From assembly GCF_964656455.1 (NCBI RefSeq), contig NC_135719.1, positions 9,527,163-9,591,162 of the forward strand: 64,000 nucleotides of DNA, given 5' to 3'. Made by a program: the position numbers and the translations under genes. This document shows positions 10,651 through 24,000 of the stretch, in pieces. Each line of letters opens with the position of its first letter. The stretch's first letter is position 1. Under the pieces are notes generated by a model that was not told the DNA's origin, ran no database searches, and saw nothing but the letters and a program-made list of their open reading frames with translations. Origin of the DNA: Halichoerus grypus. Lineage: Eukaryota; Chordata; Mammalia; Carnivora; Phocidae.

Positions 10651-11904
10651 CCAATTTTCTTTCCTTTCTTGGTGAGTGGAAACTGAGTCAGACTTTCCAG
10701 TTTCTCAGGCCTCCCTCGGCTCCCTGCCTCCGCCCACTGCCTTGGAGTCCAGGGCCCAGGTGTAAAGGGCCTGCGGGCACTGGTGCCCATGGATGAGGGG
10801 CTAGTGACGGCAGAGGACTGGGTCAAAGAAGAACAAAGCTGGGCCCAAAGGAAGGTGGCATGTGGATGACTGACTTCCCAAGGTTGCTCTGGCAGGTGTG
10901 GGAGCACTTAGGCTGACACCCCCGCCCCAATCCCAAGATGGAAAGGGTGGGACCTAGCCCACAGGTGTCCCCAGGGCCACTTCCAAGAAGAGAGATGGGC
11001 ACAAATCTCCCAAGATTGGTAGGGATCGTGAGGGAGCCCAGGGGGACAGGAGGACGTGAGCCTCCTACACACCAGACTTTGCCAAGGAGGTGCCTGCAAG
11101 ACCAGTTGGATCGCTCCTCCCGCAAGAAGGCGGGGGCTGAGCAGGGCCGTGGGAGAACCGTGTCTTTGTTGCCAGAGGGAGGACCACGTTCGTCTTGGGT
11201 GTCACTTCCCACCCACCTCTGCCTGCCAAGAAGATACCTTCTGTCAGCCAGTCCATCAGAGTAGGATGCAGGGATAGGATAGAAACAAAAAGCCTTGCTT
11301 ATTTTCTGCCTGTTCTCGTTGGGCCCCCAAGGAGAGGCTGACCACAGATCAATCTAGGGTGAATGTAATTAATTCCCTAATTACGATAAGAGGAGCTTTG
11401 CTCACTCAGTTCCAGGATGAGCTGCCTGCCAGGTTTACAGTTGGCCAGGCCAGATTTGTGTGGGCAGGAGCGAGGGCCAAGAGACACAGGAGCTCTTTTT
11501 CTAGAAAGCCATTAAATCCAGCATCCAGGGTTCAAGTTCTGCTGCATGCTAGCCAGGTTTGTGAGACCCTGGGCCGCGAGTCCCTTAACCTGTGAATGCC
11601 TCTTCTTGTTCACAGCTTTGAAAATCCAAGGGAGAAAGCAGGACAGCTCCATTCATGCAGCAAGCTCTTATTTAGCATCTTCTGAATGGCTCATCCTGGA
11701 CTAGAAACTGGGAAAAAGAAGTCACGTTCAAAGAGAGTCCTTTCTTGGAAGTTCGGCCTCTGATGTGTGAGGCAGACAGGTAGTTGGGTCGTTGTGGCAC
11801 ACTGCTAAAGAGTGAGTGGCATGTCAAGAGTCTGCCTCAGTTTCCCCATTGGAGAGGTGAGGAAGTAGACCGTTTCTAGCATCTCCATTCCAAATGGGCC
11901 CAAT

Positions 11905-12180
11905 GAATATTTTTTGCCATCTGTTCTCTACCAGGCTCTGGGATGCAGCAGAAAACGAGGCAAGGTCCCCACCCTCCTGGAGCCCCTATTCCACGGGGGC
12001 CAGATAGACAAAATAAATACAACTGCCATTAGTGGATGAGGAGGAAAAGGTCAAGGTGGGGGACTGAGGGGGCCTAAAGAAGGCCTCTCTGGGCTGGTGA
12101 CCTTTGAGCCAAGACCTGCAAGACTGGACTGGGGCTCCCATGGGAAGATCTGAGGAAGGGCATGCAAGGCAGGGAGCAAG
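11905..12180 (-). repeat. L2 LINE 3' region
   Basis: The reversed L2 tail 'accaggctctgggatgcagcag...caaggtccccaccctcctggagcc' is followed by the reversed ORF end 'gaaggcctctctgggctggtgacctttgagcc'. Confidence 0.7.
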
Positions 12181-12830
12181 CGAATGGACAGTCTGGGAAC
12201 AGCATGGGCCGCGGAGGGGGATCTAGCCAGAGATAGCGGCAGCCATCACCCGCTGTAATCTTCTGGTTCCCAGGGAGGCCAAGGAAAACACGTTCCTTTA
12301 AGTTGTTTAATTGTTTCCTTTAACTTCGATAACACATCAGTAGATTCCTTTATAAACGGACAACGTGAGAGAAAATGCAGCATGGCCTGGAAGTCCCCCT
12401 CGTCCTTGGTATCTGTCGATGGTTTGGTGCATATCCTCTGGCCGCCCTCTTTCTGGGTTTGTGGCCCAGTGTGTGGTGGCGCTCCTGCCCATCTTACAGC
12501 TGCATGACACTCCCGTGTGGCCCGGTCACCAGCTTTCATCTCAGCCTCTCTGGGGGAGACCGTTAGGTCCTATCTGATCCATCCCCCTTCATACAATCCA
12601 AAAAGTCGTGTATGTGCTGGATCGTGCATCTTTCTGATTTTTAAATGTTCATTGTCAAAGCTGAATGCCTTTCCCAAAGACTTAGGCAGCTCACTCACCC
12701 ACCGATGGTGTCTGGGAGCTCATTTGCCCACACCCTCACCCATAATGATAATACTTGATATTTTCCACATTGTCACTCTTAGCTCATGTGATGGGGGGGA
12801 AGGGGGTAAAGATCTCATTATTCCTTTAAA

Positions 12831-12855
12831 ACAAGCAAACAAACAAACAAAAAAA
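12831..12855 (+). repeat. (CAAA)n simple repeat
   Basis: A short A-rich tetranucleotide tract, possibly the decayed tail of an older retroposon. Confidence 0.7.
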
Positions 12856-14849
12856 GTGATCCAGTTTATCCAGGCTTCCTCTTTCTGTTTTCATCCATCT
12901 TTGTTTTTTTCCAGAATATCGAGGTTTAGCAGTTGCTGGCTCTGTCTCTGACTGGTCTCCTGACCTCCAGCGAAGCTTCATCTGTAAAATGAGGCCCTTT
13001 TAATCCCTGCCCTGCCCCCTGCCAGGCTGCTGTGCATTGCTTGTGGCGCATGGGAAAACATTCCTGAAAGTTCATTTGATGCTGAAAAGTTCTGCAAACA
13101 TCATGGGTTTTACTAGTGAGAGCCCGATATTTGAAGCTCAGAACATGTGAGTGAATCCGAGTATTTCTGAACGGCCAGTGTGTCTAGGGGAGGGGCTGGG
13201 GTGGCATTAGGTGAGACGTCTGCCTGGCATCCCTCACCTGGCCTGAGAGAGAAGTCAGAGGGCTAGCCGAGTAGGTGTGTTCCTCCCTGTCTCACCTGCA
13301 GGAATGAAGGAATGAGCCAGGAGGGTAGAGAAAGATCTCTACCCCATCCATAAAAAGGCTCTGAGAGGGGCATTGGTCACCACAGGCTGATCCCTCTATT
13401 TAGCTGCTGGTTAGACCAAAGGCTAGAGCTCTTAGAACTTTATGGATTCCCATGTTTATTACTTTGGGGGTCCTTGTCTGTTTTCCTATAACAGGAGGCT
13501 TTAAAACAAGCAAAAGATCGACAAAAGGGCCCTTGTACTTGATTCGGAGACAGAAGGATGGGGAAGCTCTGGAGATTGGTAGAAAAGGAAAGGAGGAGTC
13601 TGGGGCCAGGGAAAACCACTCCCATGTGGTTCCTGGGTGGCATCAGGCCCTATGTTGGGGGACCCAGGAGGCTGGCAGCCCTATATCCTGGGCCCCTGGA
13701 GGAATTCATGACTGCCGGGATTCCGGTACGTGGGGACACCTTAGCCAGGCTCTCCTGTCATTCCCCAAGTGGGCTGTAATACCTCACCTCCTCTGCTCAA
13801 GGGGCAGCATCCAGGCTGGCCTGAGCCCTGCTGCCCTGGGGATGACGTAAGCCCTGGTGGAGACTTCGACTATCCCCCCAGTACTCGACCTGGTTAGGAC
13901 AGCTGTAGGGGACAGGAGGCCACAGAGAGGGAGGTAGACAGACATGGGAGAGGGTAATAAAGAGCAGATGCGCAAGGGGACCGTGGGACCCCCAAAGGGC
14001 CTTGGTAGGGGACCTCCCCTCTCTGTCCTTCTGCAGCTAGTGAGCAGGAGGGGAGGAGGCTGGGGAGCCTGGCTGCTGGCAAGTTTGTACATTTCTCAGA
14101 CATCCCCTGATGCTGAAGGTTGGGATTTTCATGAAGGGAGTGAGGGGAGCATCTTGGGAGCTGATTTGAGGGTGGTCCACCGGGGGCAGCGGCACGAGTG
14201 GGCTGCCCTCGCTGGGTGCCACCTGCTGTCAGCCTGAGCCCAGCTCGCGGGCGTTTCCCGGAGCTAGCGTGAGACCAGATCACCAGGTTTCCTTTCAGGC
14301 CCTGAGACAGACTGGAGTCTGTGCTGCAGGAAGCCTCCACTGCTATTTTTACCACTCCGACCAGGACTTTTTACTGGAAGGTACAATTACAAGCAAAATG
14401 TCAAGGTTTGGTTGGCCAGTCAAGTTGTGGGAAGCTGCCGCAGGCTGAGGCGGGGGCCACAGCACGGTCGGGTGGTGTGTAAAGCAAGACCCTTTGCACG
14501 TGGACGCCTACCTCCCCTGGTTGCTGAGTGGCTTCCTCTGACCTCTTGCCGTGTCTGGAGTTCTCCTCTAGGCCAAGAAAAGGCCTGTGCTGGGTTTTGC
14601 CCAGATAATTGCACCTGAACACCTTGTAACTGGCTGGTCATGGGACTGAAGCTAACCAGCTAAGCCATTCTGTTCCTGAGTGCCCCGGAAGTTGACATTA
14701 TTTTCGGTGAACGTATTTTTGGTGAACCTTCTATATGATACCTGCACTGCTAAGTGCTAGGAGTAGACACGGGTAAGATGGTCCCAGACCCTTTGGACAA
14801 GCACCTGGTATGTTTTTCCTCTATATGCATTATGGTTTGAGGCCAAGCA

Positions 14850-15370
14850 GGGCTTATATTAGATCCTGTTGCTGCGTAACAAATCACCACAAACTTAGTG
14901 GCTTAAGCTGTACCTATTTATTAGCTCATAGTGCTGTAGGGCAGAAGCATGAGCTGGCTGGACTGGGTTCTCTGCTTAGGGTCTTGGACCAGAAGTCCAA
15001 GGTCAGTGTATTGACTGAGTTCTTACCCTGAGGCCCTGGGGGAGAGTCTGCTTCCTGGCCATTCAGGTTGTTGGCACAGTTGAGTTCCTGGTGGTTGTAG
15101 GACTCAAGTCCCCCTGTCCTCTCTGGCTGTCATCTGGATGCTGATCTCGGCTCCTAGAAGCTGCCACATTTTGTGCCACATGGCCCCCTCCATCTCCAGA
15201 CCCGAAGTGGGGATATCAAATCCTCTCCTGCTGGAAATCTCTGGCATCCACTTCTGTGATCCGATGGAGAAAACTCTGCTGTAAAGAGTTCCTGTGATTA
15301 GGTCAGGCCCACCCAGATAACCTCTCTGTTTCTAGGTCACCTGAGGAGTCTGCAACATCATTACTTATAT
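14850..15370 (-). repeat. MaLR (MLT1-type) LTR
   Basis: The + strand matches the reversed 3' end of MLT1-class LTRs: 'gttgctgcgtaacaaatcaccac', then 'aacttagtggctta', 'ttattagctcatagt' and later 'agaagtccaaggtca', 'ggtcaggcccacccagataa'. Diverged. The exact subfamily is not determined. Confidence 0.65.
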
Positions 15371-15539
15371 CTGCAGATTCCTTTGCCACGTGGGTAACGT
15401 GGCAAGCATACCATGTGGGTCACAGGAGTAAGGCCAGGGTGGAGCTCAGGGGACCGGCTATCTGCATGTTCCCACCACGGGGCTCATGCCTCCAGGGGCT
15501 GCACCAACAGTATGAAGAACAGCAGCTCTCACGAACGGA

Positions 15540-15770
15540 GTGAATTTTGTGTGCCCCGTTGTGCTAAGCTCTTTACCTGGATTCTCTCCTTTCATTCCCA
15601 CGGTAGTCCTTTGACGTCGGGACAGTTATTTTCGCCCCCCTTTTCCAGATGAGAAGACTGAGGCTCAGGGAATGGATGTATCTGGGGCCAGTCATACAGG
15701 TACAAACAGCAGTACTGGGATTTGGAACCAGGGGCTTAGAGCCTAGCCGCCTCGTTAGTTGGCATCTCCA
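15540..15770 (-). repeat. MIR SINE, nearly full length
   Basis: A reversed MIR in order: 'gtgctaagctctttacctgg', 'ttccagatgagaagactgagg', 'ctgggatttggaaccagg', then a decayed head at 'cctagccgcc'. Confidence 0.75.
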
Positions 15771-16189
15771 GTTTGATTCCTGCGATTTATGGAACACCGT
15801 CCAGGGCAGGGTTGAGGGTTGCTCTTTCCCATCTAGCACTTGAAATATTTAAATATGAAATATGTCAGTCATATTGCAAGTTAATTCAGCAGACAGCAGG
15901 AACCTCTCACGTGGGTTTGACAGATGTCTGGATCTTTCTGATTCTTATTCCAGTGGATGTTGTGGTTAATCCATTCCCCTTCGGCCATATTTACTAGCTT
16001 TGCATATACTCTAGGCAACAAAAGTGACACAGATTACTGTCCTCTAGGAGTTGGAAATTAAAATAAGGGCACGATATACAATGACCTGAAGGAATAAAGA
16101 GTGCCAGACAAGAAACACCAGAATGCTATAGCAAAGAATCAACGGGTATCAGAATGTTAACTTCAGGAAACAACACAAAAATGTGCATT

Positions 16190-16245
16190 TACTCACTGCC
16201 GTGTCCCTGGTACATAGCACAGAGCCCTGCACATAGTAGATGCTC
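16190..16245 (+). repeat. L2 LINE 3' end fragment
   Basis: Forward L2 tail: 'gtgtccctggtacatagcac' and 'acatagtagatgctcag'. The following 200 bp contain L2-like reversed words but are too decayed to assign firmly. Confidence 0.5.
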
Positions 16246-17204
16246 AGATTCCTTATCTGGGTAATTTTTTGAGTATCTTGTGTGTGCAGGGCCCTCTGCG
16301 CACCAGCTGCCAAGTCCAGAGGGGGTGTGATGGTGAGGTGAAGGTCTCATGGAGGAGTTGAGACTTGAGGGCAGAAAGGGGAGAAGGGAGAGCGGGAAAG
16401 GCCAGGCTGTGTCTGCGCGCTTGGTGGCGGGGAGAGGGGCTGGGGTGGGCCATGAAGCTGGAGCCGGGGACAGACTGAATAAGGCTTGGATGGCCAAGCC
16501 TCATTGAAGGCTTTCTGAGCAGGAGAGACTGGTGGTCCGGAGCAAAGCATTTGGCCTCAGATTATTGGGGGGGGACACACTGGGGACAGGGGCCCCTCAC
16601 AGTCCAGCATGCAGTGGGGAGGGCCTCACCTTGTCTCCAGCATAGGACTGGTGACACAAGGAACCCAGAGGAAGGAAGATTTAATGGAACTTGGTGGCCA
16701 AGCGATGTGCTAAAAATGTATATATGAATGAATCGCAATTTCTGGGCACCGATGTATTTGGCTATAAATATACACACATATGTAATTTCAAGAGACCAAG
16801 AATTATCAGCTGCAAAGCCCAAAGGCAGCGGCCCAGGCATGGCCCCTGTAGTTTGCTGTCTGAGGCCCTGCCCAGTACAAAGTACCCAGATCTGTTATTT
16901 TGGGGGAGAATTAGGGGGTCCTGTGGGAAGAAGAAAGTGGCTGTAATGAGGGGAGGAGCAGGGCAGGCCAGAAGGGAGGCGCCAGGGCAGGTGGGGAGGC
17001 CAGCCAGCCGCAGGGTAGAAGGTGCTGGCCCCTGTGACCACACCTCCATGGCTGCCCACCGTGACTGCAAGCTGGGGAGGGGACCTAGACCCGCAGGGTC
17101 AGGTGATCCTGCCGTCACCCACCCCGTGCTTTCCGTAGAAGTTTTCCTCTGAGTTCTTAACAAAAACGTGTCTAATGTGGAGGGTAAGGGAGTTCTTCTG
17201 CTAA

Positions 17205-17645
17205 CCTGGTGTTCTCAAAGTGTGGTTAGGAGGATCCCTGAGTTTCTTTTAGGGGTCCCCAAGGTCAAAACTGTTTTCATGACAATACCAAGGTGTTATT
17301 TGCCTTTTTCACTAATCTCTCCAAGTGCATGGCTTAGTGAGCTGATGTTTTCCAAATGACCATTGCACGGTGTTACCAAAGCATGCATGGGTGAAAACTC
17401 CATTCAGAGTGCGAGATAGACCAGGACTGATCGGAATGTCACAGTGTACAAAAGTCATAGATTCAGGCTCAGGTTCCACAGTGCAGTTAATCTTTAACAG
17501 GCTCCTGCTTGTCAGGTCTCGGTGAGGTATCAAAGAAGAATACCCTAAATTATCTGAAAAGGCTCTTACAGTTTCCTTCCTTTTCCGACAGCTCATCCCT
17601 GTGAGGCTGGATTTTCTTCACATTCTTCAATGAAAACATTTTACA
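17205..17645 (+). repeat. hAT-type DNA transposon relic
   Basis: Begins with a hAT-like terminal motif (GTTCTCAAAGTGTGG) followed by 'aggggtccccaaggtcaaaact' and 'ttcatgacaataccaagg', a pattern of an old mammalian hAT element. There is no intact transposase frame. The family name is not assigned. Confidence 0.5.
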
Positions 17646-17714
17646 ACAAACATTTTGAGTGCACGGTGCTGCCCAGAGCACCTGGGAACCTGGAACCTGA
17701 GCCTAGCTCTCTAC

Positions 17715-17835
17715 ATTAATTCCCCCTTTAGTCCCTCAGCAGGCAGGTGAGGTGGGTGTGATGATTTGCACGCCCATTTGACAAATGTGGAAACAAGGGC
17801 ACCGAGCATCTGAATACCAGCACAGGTCTCACATC
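17715..17835 (-). repeat. MIR SINE fragment
   Basis: The reversed MIR middle 'tttgacaaatgtggaaacaagg' lies between diverged flanks. Confidence 0.5.
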
Positions 17836-18199
17836 ACAGACAAGGCAGTAGCAGCAAGAGGGGAGGCCCCAGACTGATGGTGGCTGTTCTCCAGGCAGGG
17901 GGGAAGGCAGGTGCCTGACAGAAGGCCTGTATCGCAGGTCTGGTCTGTCCCCAGGTCATCCGCTGTCCGCTGTAGCAGGCACTCTTCCTGGCAGTACTAA
18001 GCCTGGCAGGGAGACACACCTGCGCACGCTTCCTCCTTTCCTGATGCCCAGGAGGGAAGATGCAGGTTTGCTAAGTGGAACGGGGGGTGCTCGAGAAATC
18101 AAGGGTTTTCATTTAAAATACCATCTCCTGTTCAGCTGCACACAGTATTTGTGGCCAGGAAGGTTCTTTGTCTTCATAAATAACCCACCTTGTGCTATT

Positions 18200-18365
18200 T
18201 GAGCAGGGACTTGGGAGCAAAACAGCTTTGAATACTGAAGATGTGTGCACATAGTTTCTTCATCTTCTCTGAGCCTCAGTTGGCCCATCTGTACAAGTGG
18301 GACCTTGAAGAGGTGTCTGAAGGATTAAGTGAGAGAATGCATTTAAAAGCACCTGGCACAAAGGT
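18200..18365 (+). repeat. MIR SINE
   Basis: The forward MIR 3' half: 'tttcttcatcttctctgagcctcag', 'ggcccatctgtacaagtgg', 'ggattaagtgagagaatgcat', 'agcacctggcaca'. Confidence 0.75.
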
Positions 18366-18398
18366 TCATGCAGGGTTTTGAAAAAGTGATACTGTATC

Positions 18399-18588
18399 GG
18401 GCGCCTGGGTGGCTCAGTCGTTAAAAGTCTGCCTTCGGCTCAGGTCATGAACCCAGGGTCCTGGGATCGAGCCCCGCATCGGGCTCCCTGCTCGGCAGGA
18501 AGCCTGCTTCTCCCTCTCCCCCTGCTTGTGTTCCTGCTCTCGCTATCTCTCTCTCTCTCAAATAAATAAATAAAATCTTTAAAAAAAA
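18399..18588 (+). mobile_element. Can-SINE (SINEC), full length
   Basis: Has the head GGGCGCCTGGGTGGCTCAG with RNA polymerase III A-box-like and B-box-like parts, the CT-rich middle, then AATAAATAAATAAAATC and a poly(A). It is flanked by a perfect 18-bp target duplication, AAAAAGTGATACTGTATC (18381-18398 and 18589-18606). The intact duplication and tail mark a fairly recent insertion. Confidence 0.95.
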
Positions 18589-18809
18589 AAAAAGTGATAC
18601 TGTATCTGGCACAGAATTCCCTTCAGAGGGGTGGGGGTCTCCCCTGTTGTCCTGGTACTGCTGTGAACCAGTTTCCACACAGCCTCCCAGAGGGTCTGTG
18701 CACGTACCCACGGGCGTGTGCATAGGTAGTCTGGTTTCCAGCAGACGTAAAAGACAGCCTGCAATTCACAGCATTTCTCATGGTAGCATGGAAAGCCACC
18801 TGCTTTATA

Positions 18810-18835
18810 TGTATGTGTATATATATATATATATT
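18810..18835 (+). repeat. (TA)n microsatellite
   Basis: Alternating TG/TA units passing into pure TA. Confidence 0.85.
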
Positions 18836-18839
18836 TGGC

Positions 18840-19060
18840 TGCATCGCATTGCACTGTGAATGAACCAAGGTTTATTTGACTAGGACTCTTAGTTATGAAC
18901 ATTGAGGTTGTTTTCCAGCCTTTTGCTTGCAGCCAAAAGCTCATGTGCAAATGGGACTGAGGGCAAGGTTCCCAGGCGTGGAAATGCTGGGGCAGAGGGC
19001 ACCTGCATTTGTCATTTTGAAAGATACTCTGAGTTGCTCTCCATCTACACTCCCCTGCTC
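18840..19060 (+). repeat. Old L1/HAL1-type LINE fragment
   Basis: Words such as 'gaggttgttttccagccttttgc', 'ggaaatgctggggcagagggcacctgcatttgtcattttgaaagata' follow the 3' region of ancient L1-like elements in forward orientation. Confidence 0.5.
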
Positions 19061-20394
19061 TCGGCCCTCAATGGGAAGAGAAAAGACAGCTTATATCTTG
19101 GGCTTTAGGAATTGAGGAGCATTCTGATTCCAGTTCAACACTCACGCTGACAGCCTGGAGAAAAATGAACAGGGAGAAAGACCCACTACAGGAAATGGCC
19201 AGTGCTTTACTCTTGGTGTTTTGTTGGTTCCCCGCCCCCCTTCTATTCTGCATATTCATTTTCCTCCAAGACTGTTGCTCCAGGTGGCTCATTGAAAGTG
19301 ATATCTAGGCCAGAGTGCTTTTAATGGCTCCATCTGTGGGGCTCTGCGAATCTTTTAAGGGACCAGACAGGAAAAGAGACCGCCTCGCTCCGGGTCCCCA
19401 GCCCCCCTCTGTTTGCCAAGGGCCAGGCCAGTCCTTCTGAAGAGGGAGGAACCCAAGACCATGATGCAATGTTTGCTTTGGAGGGGACTGTTCTCTCTGC
19501 CCCTCTTTGTTTCTCTCTGTCTCACTCTGCATCAGTGAAAGGAAACAAGTTATTTCGACAGATGGGTGAGCCTGAGTGCGCTGTTCTCTGTCCCTTGTCT
19601 GATTAGAGCAGTGGTGTCCATTTCATTGGCCCTGCTCCCAGCTGCAGCAACAGCTGGGCTTGCAGACTCCCAGCTTCGGGGGCCAGCGACGGTCCAGGCG
19701 GCCCCCACTGAGCTGAGGGGGAGCAGGATGCGGTAACTTCTGTCTGTCCGGCCCTGATGAGTTTGGTGCTGTGTGCACCACTACCCCCCTTAGCTGTAAG
19801 AAGGCGCTTTGTTGCAGAGGCAGTTTAAGCATGGTAAACAGAACTTTTAGGACAATAGGACATCAAACATCTGTGATTCTTCTCCATAGATTTTATCCCT
19901 AGAGAATACAGTAATTCAACATAAGCAAAAATGTTATTCTTTGGGTAAAAATTTTTAAAACTGGATGAATGACCTAGACGGTCCTTGTATGTTTCACAGA
20001 CATTGAAAGTTACATTTGGCAACCACAGAGGCCCTGGGCTACTTGATGAGGAAGCCAGAAGGCTGTGGGTCCCAGTGCCTGTAGGGAGCAGGCACTTAAT
20101 TAACCTTTGCTCAATAGTGAGTGAAGGATAGGAATTTGGAAACTATGTAAATAGGTGAAAACAGTGTAAAATAGGATTCTGTAACTGCAACAATGTAAAC
20201 TGTTTGGGGATAAAAGGGGAAAATAAGCCAAAGTGAAAATAGTTCCCAGTGTTTCTTAACCTTATCGCCTTCCCCCAAAACCTTTTTAGACCTTTTTTCC
20301 CCAATTGTGCTTACCCCCCCCATAAATGTTAATACCAGATGTACTGTAAGTCAATGTACTGTGTATCTGTGCTTTGTATATAAAAAGAACAAGA

Positions 20395-20582
20395 GGGGCG
20401 CCTGGGTGGCTCAGTCGGCTGAGTGTCTGACCTCGGCTCAGGTCATGATCCTGGGGTCCTGAGATCAAGCCCTACGTTGGGCTCCCTGCTCAGTGGGAGT
20501 CTGCTTCTTCCTCTGCCCCTCCCCCTGCTCGTTCTCTCTCTCTCTCTCTCAAATAAATAAAATCTTAACAACAACAACAACA
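20395..20582 (+). mobile_element. Can-SINE (SINEC)
   Basis: A GGGGCGCCTGGGTGGCTCAG head, CT-rich body with a (TC)n stretch, AATAAATAAAATC, then an AAC-repeat tail in place of a plain poly(A). Only a weak target duplication (ACAAGA) is visible. Confidence 0.9.
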
Positions 20583-23500
20583 CAAGATTTTCATCCAAGA
20601 ACCAATTTTTGCCCCTTAGGGCAGTGTCCTCAGCCACAACCTCCCTATCCCCCACCCTCAGGAAAACCCTCAGGAAAACGCCAGTGTTCAGGGCTGTAAT
20701 TCTGGGGGATTTACATCTTTTGTATCTTGTGCTTCAATCTTACATTGCCTTTTCAGTAAAAATGACTGAGCTCCTGGGTGTGCCTCTTGGCCTGTCTCAC
20801 TTGGTCCGGGGAGCTCACACCGTGGGAAGACAGGGCTCTTGGGCAGAGAACCGGGTGCCGACTGCCCAGGGCGGTAGCTTCTGTGGGCTGCATGTGTCGC
20901 CCAGACGGTGTCTCCTGAGGGTCTGCTTCTCTCCTGAGCAAGATGGCTTCTCCTAAAACACAGACCCTTGCCAGTGCGGAGCTGGCAAAATCCTTACATT
21001 GTCTTGGAGCAGCTGGGCAAGGCATGGGAGACTGCTGGATCCTTTCCCTGAGGCAGCCTTGCTCAGCTGGGTGTCCTCACCTGAACAGGACCCACAAAAT
21101 GACCCTAGAGGCTGTTTTCTCACTTGCACCCTTTGCAGCACACAGGAGAGAAGTTAGTTCGTTGCCCACATTGGATATCTTGGGGCACGGAGGCTTCGTT
21201 CTCCTCACGATGGCACTGCCCCAGGCGCACGGAAGCTGGTTGACAAGGGGTAGACGGAGACGAGAGTACCCGGTGGCTGGAACCCCGGGCTGTGGCGCCT
21301 AGATTTCTTCTGTCCTTTGGTGCATGGGAAAGAGTGACAGGGATCTGCACCCCAGCAACCTTGTGACATTGGGCGCACGGAGTACAGTGGTGGGAGCTCA
21401 TCGCCCAGTGTCCAGCAGGGGAGGGGCGGGTGGCGGTTGTACCCAAGGCTGCGGGGAGGCGGATGCGTTAGCACAGAAAGCACGTGGAACGGTGGTACTC
21501 GAGGACTAGAGTTCAGTACTCATAGTACTGCTCCTGCCCTGAATCCCAGAGCTCCCGTTCTCACGTCCGGATGACAGAACTAGTGGGGCGTATGGCGGGA
21601 CTGTACTTCTGGTACTCGTGGGTGAGTGAAGCTGTGGGCCTGGTTTTGGCCAGTGAGACGGGAGCAGAAGTGCTGTGTGTCTTCCAGGCCAAGCATGGGG
21701 TTGTCGGTGCTCACGGTCCAGAGCGCTCTCCCTCTTCCCATTGGCACTAGCAACTGATGACATGGTGCTGCTCTGTCCTCGGGGGTCCCTGGGGCTGACG
21801 GTGATCACAAGAATACTCCCACACCCCCCTCCCCACCACCTCCGAACCATGATGCACGTAGTATGAGCAAGAGAGAAACCTCCGTTCTCCGAGGCTGCTT
21901 ACATTTGGGGGTGTTTGTTGATGTGGTGTAACCTAGCCCGTCCTGATTAAAGCGGTGGTCCTGATCGTGTCAGGCTTGGCTGTGGGGATCGCACCTTCTG
22001 TGTGAGATGCCCAGCACAGCAGAGGCCCACCGTAGCCTTGCGTCTGGTCTGGCTCCCCTCCTGGCCAGAATTCCCTGCTGAGGCTTTGCAACAAGTGTTG
22101 CTTCACCTCTCAGCAGGGCTGCACAGCCTTGACCCCTTACCGCCTGTCCTGTGCCTCCTCTGGGAAAGCAGAGCCTTGGCCCTGGGTAAGCCAACACAGC
22201 ACAACCCCCGAGCCCTTCCCCAGGCAGTGTTTCCACACCAGTGGAGTTGGCATCCATCTCAAATGCATCTATCAACTAGTAATAATAGCCCCCTGGCTTC
22301 CCAGCCAGCAGAGGCTGCAACAGCCTGGAACTTGGCTATCAGTCATGGAGGCCAAAAAGGCTGGCCTTCCTCAAGTGTGCTTAACATTTGCGGGCATTAA
22401 GTACAAAGGCTGTAACAGGTGGAGAAGGCACTGAAGCCTTTGCCCACCCCTCTTGGCCTACCAGGACCTCCCTTTCCCTTCCAGGCTTTGGCTGCAGGTG
22501 GACAGGTGGGCCATGTGTAGGGAAGCCTGAGGACTCACTACCCAGCAGGGCACACATTGTAGGAGGGAGCTGGGCACGTTTGAGAGGGTACAGTGGCGCT
22601 GGTGATCACGATCTCGGAACCACAGACGAGAGAACCAGTTTGTCTCATAGTGTGGTCTGCCAGAGATCTCCAGGGTGTCTGGGATTCTGCCCTGTGGGGA
22701 GATGAGCTCAGGGGCAGGCTGACCTGCTGTCTCCCTTTCATGGGGAGCCATCGGATGCAGGGTCATGTTGGTACTGCCTAAAGAGGAACTTCATTTGTAA
22801 CCCAGCGCTGTATGAAGCAACACCCTCACCCCTTCCCTGGGCCATGCTCCGTTCTAGAACTGTCCTTGTAGCCAAGCCATTCCCCTGTAGGAGGGACGGG
22901 AGTGAGGCTGTGGCCTGGGGTGGGGCAAAGTTGCATCCAGCCGACTAACCACATTGAGCAGAAGGTGTGTGTTACACAATTTTTGTGACTTTACTGCAGG
23001 TTTGAGATCTTTCACAATAGAGATGGAAAGCAAAATCAAAATAGAGACAGCAAAAAATACAAATAGTTCTAGTCCTTTGCGTTTTAAATTAAAAACAGGA
23101 TACGTACAAGTTTTTGAATGTGTATAAAGTTTTATTTTTTTAAAGAAAGGGCTCTCGAAAGGCGGAGGCATTTAGGGAAAGGACCCTTTGTCTGATGATG
23201 CACTTGTATCTAGAATGATCTTTGCCTCTGATTCAGTTACCATGGTCATAGTGATTTTGCTTTCAATTAACAATTAGATCTGTGTGCTTTGTAAGGTGCT
23301 TAGTTTGCTTTCCACTTAAAAGATGGAAGAACGGATAGCCCTGCGCCCTGCGGGCTCCCTGAGGTGCTTGGGTCCCCAGACGTGGGGGTGGGGCGGGCAG
23401 GGCAGGCTCTTGAGCTGCCGCATCACGTGGCCACCCCGAGATCCTGGCCTGGGAAGTGTGTTGCATCACACATCCCAGCACATATGCGGTGTTTAATAGC

Positions 23501-23662
23501 ATTTAACTCTTTCGTTTTTACAGTTCCGGGAGACACCCAGATGACACACACCTTCGGTGTTTTTTCTGATCGCAAAAATATGGCATAATCATTAAAAAAG
23601 TCAAACAACTTATAAATGAATAGAGTAGACAGTGAAAATTGCCTTAATCAAAGCAGAGGGCA

Positions 23663-23767
23663 GGGGCACCCGGCTGGCCCTGTAGCTGGAGTGTGCGACT
23701 CTTGATCTCGGGGTCGTGAGTTCAGGTCCCACGTTGGGCATAGAGCTTACTTAAAAGCAGAAAAACA
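23663..23767 (+). mobile_element. Can-SINE, older short form
   Basis: A diverged head (GGGGCACCCGGCTGGCC) is followed by 'gcgactcttgatctcggggtc' and 'cccacgttgggcatagagcttacttaaaa'. This is the short tRNA-like variant lacking the CT-rich body. Confidence 0.85.
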
Positions 23768-23869
23768 GTAGGGATGGAGTAAGGCGCAGGGGTGTCTGCT
23801 CTGTTGTGTGTTTGGTGACCGTGGTAATGGAGCAACGATACTGAAACAGCCCACGGACCAGGCCACTCG

Positions 23870-24000
23870 AAGTGCGCATCATTTACTGTCTCGTTTGTCT
23901 CTCACTTGTTCTCATCTGTGGTTGAAAAAAAAAAGCACCCAGAGAGACGAATTAACTTTCCCAAAGGCACACAGTAAGGGCTGCATGGTCTAACCAGTGG
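23870..24000 (-). repeat. MIR SINE fragment
   Basis: The reversed MIR words 'agacgaattaactttcccaaaggcacacagtaagg' follow a diverged tail. Confidence 0.6.

Noticed and set aside
18399..18500. tRNA-like heads of Can-SINEs considered as tRNA genes
   Set aside because: They do not fold as full tRNAs and are followed by the SINE body and A-rich tail.
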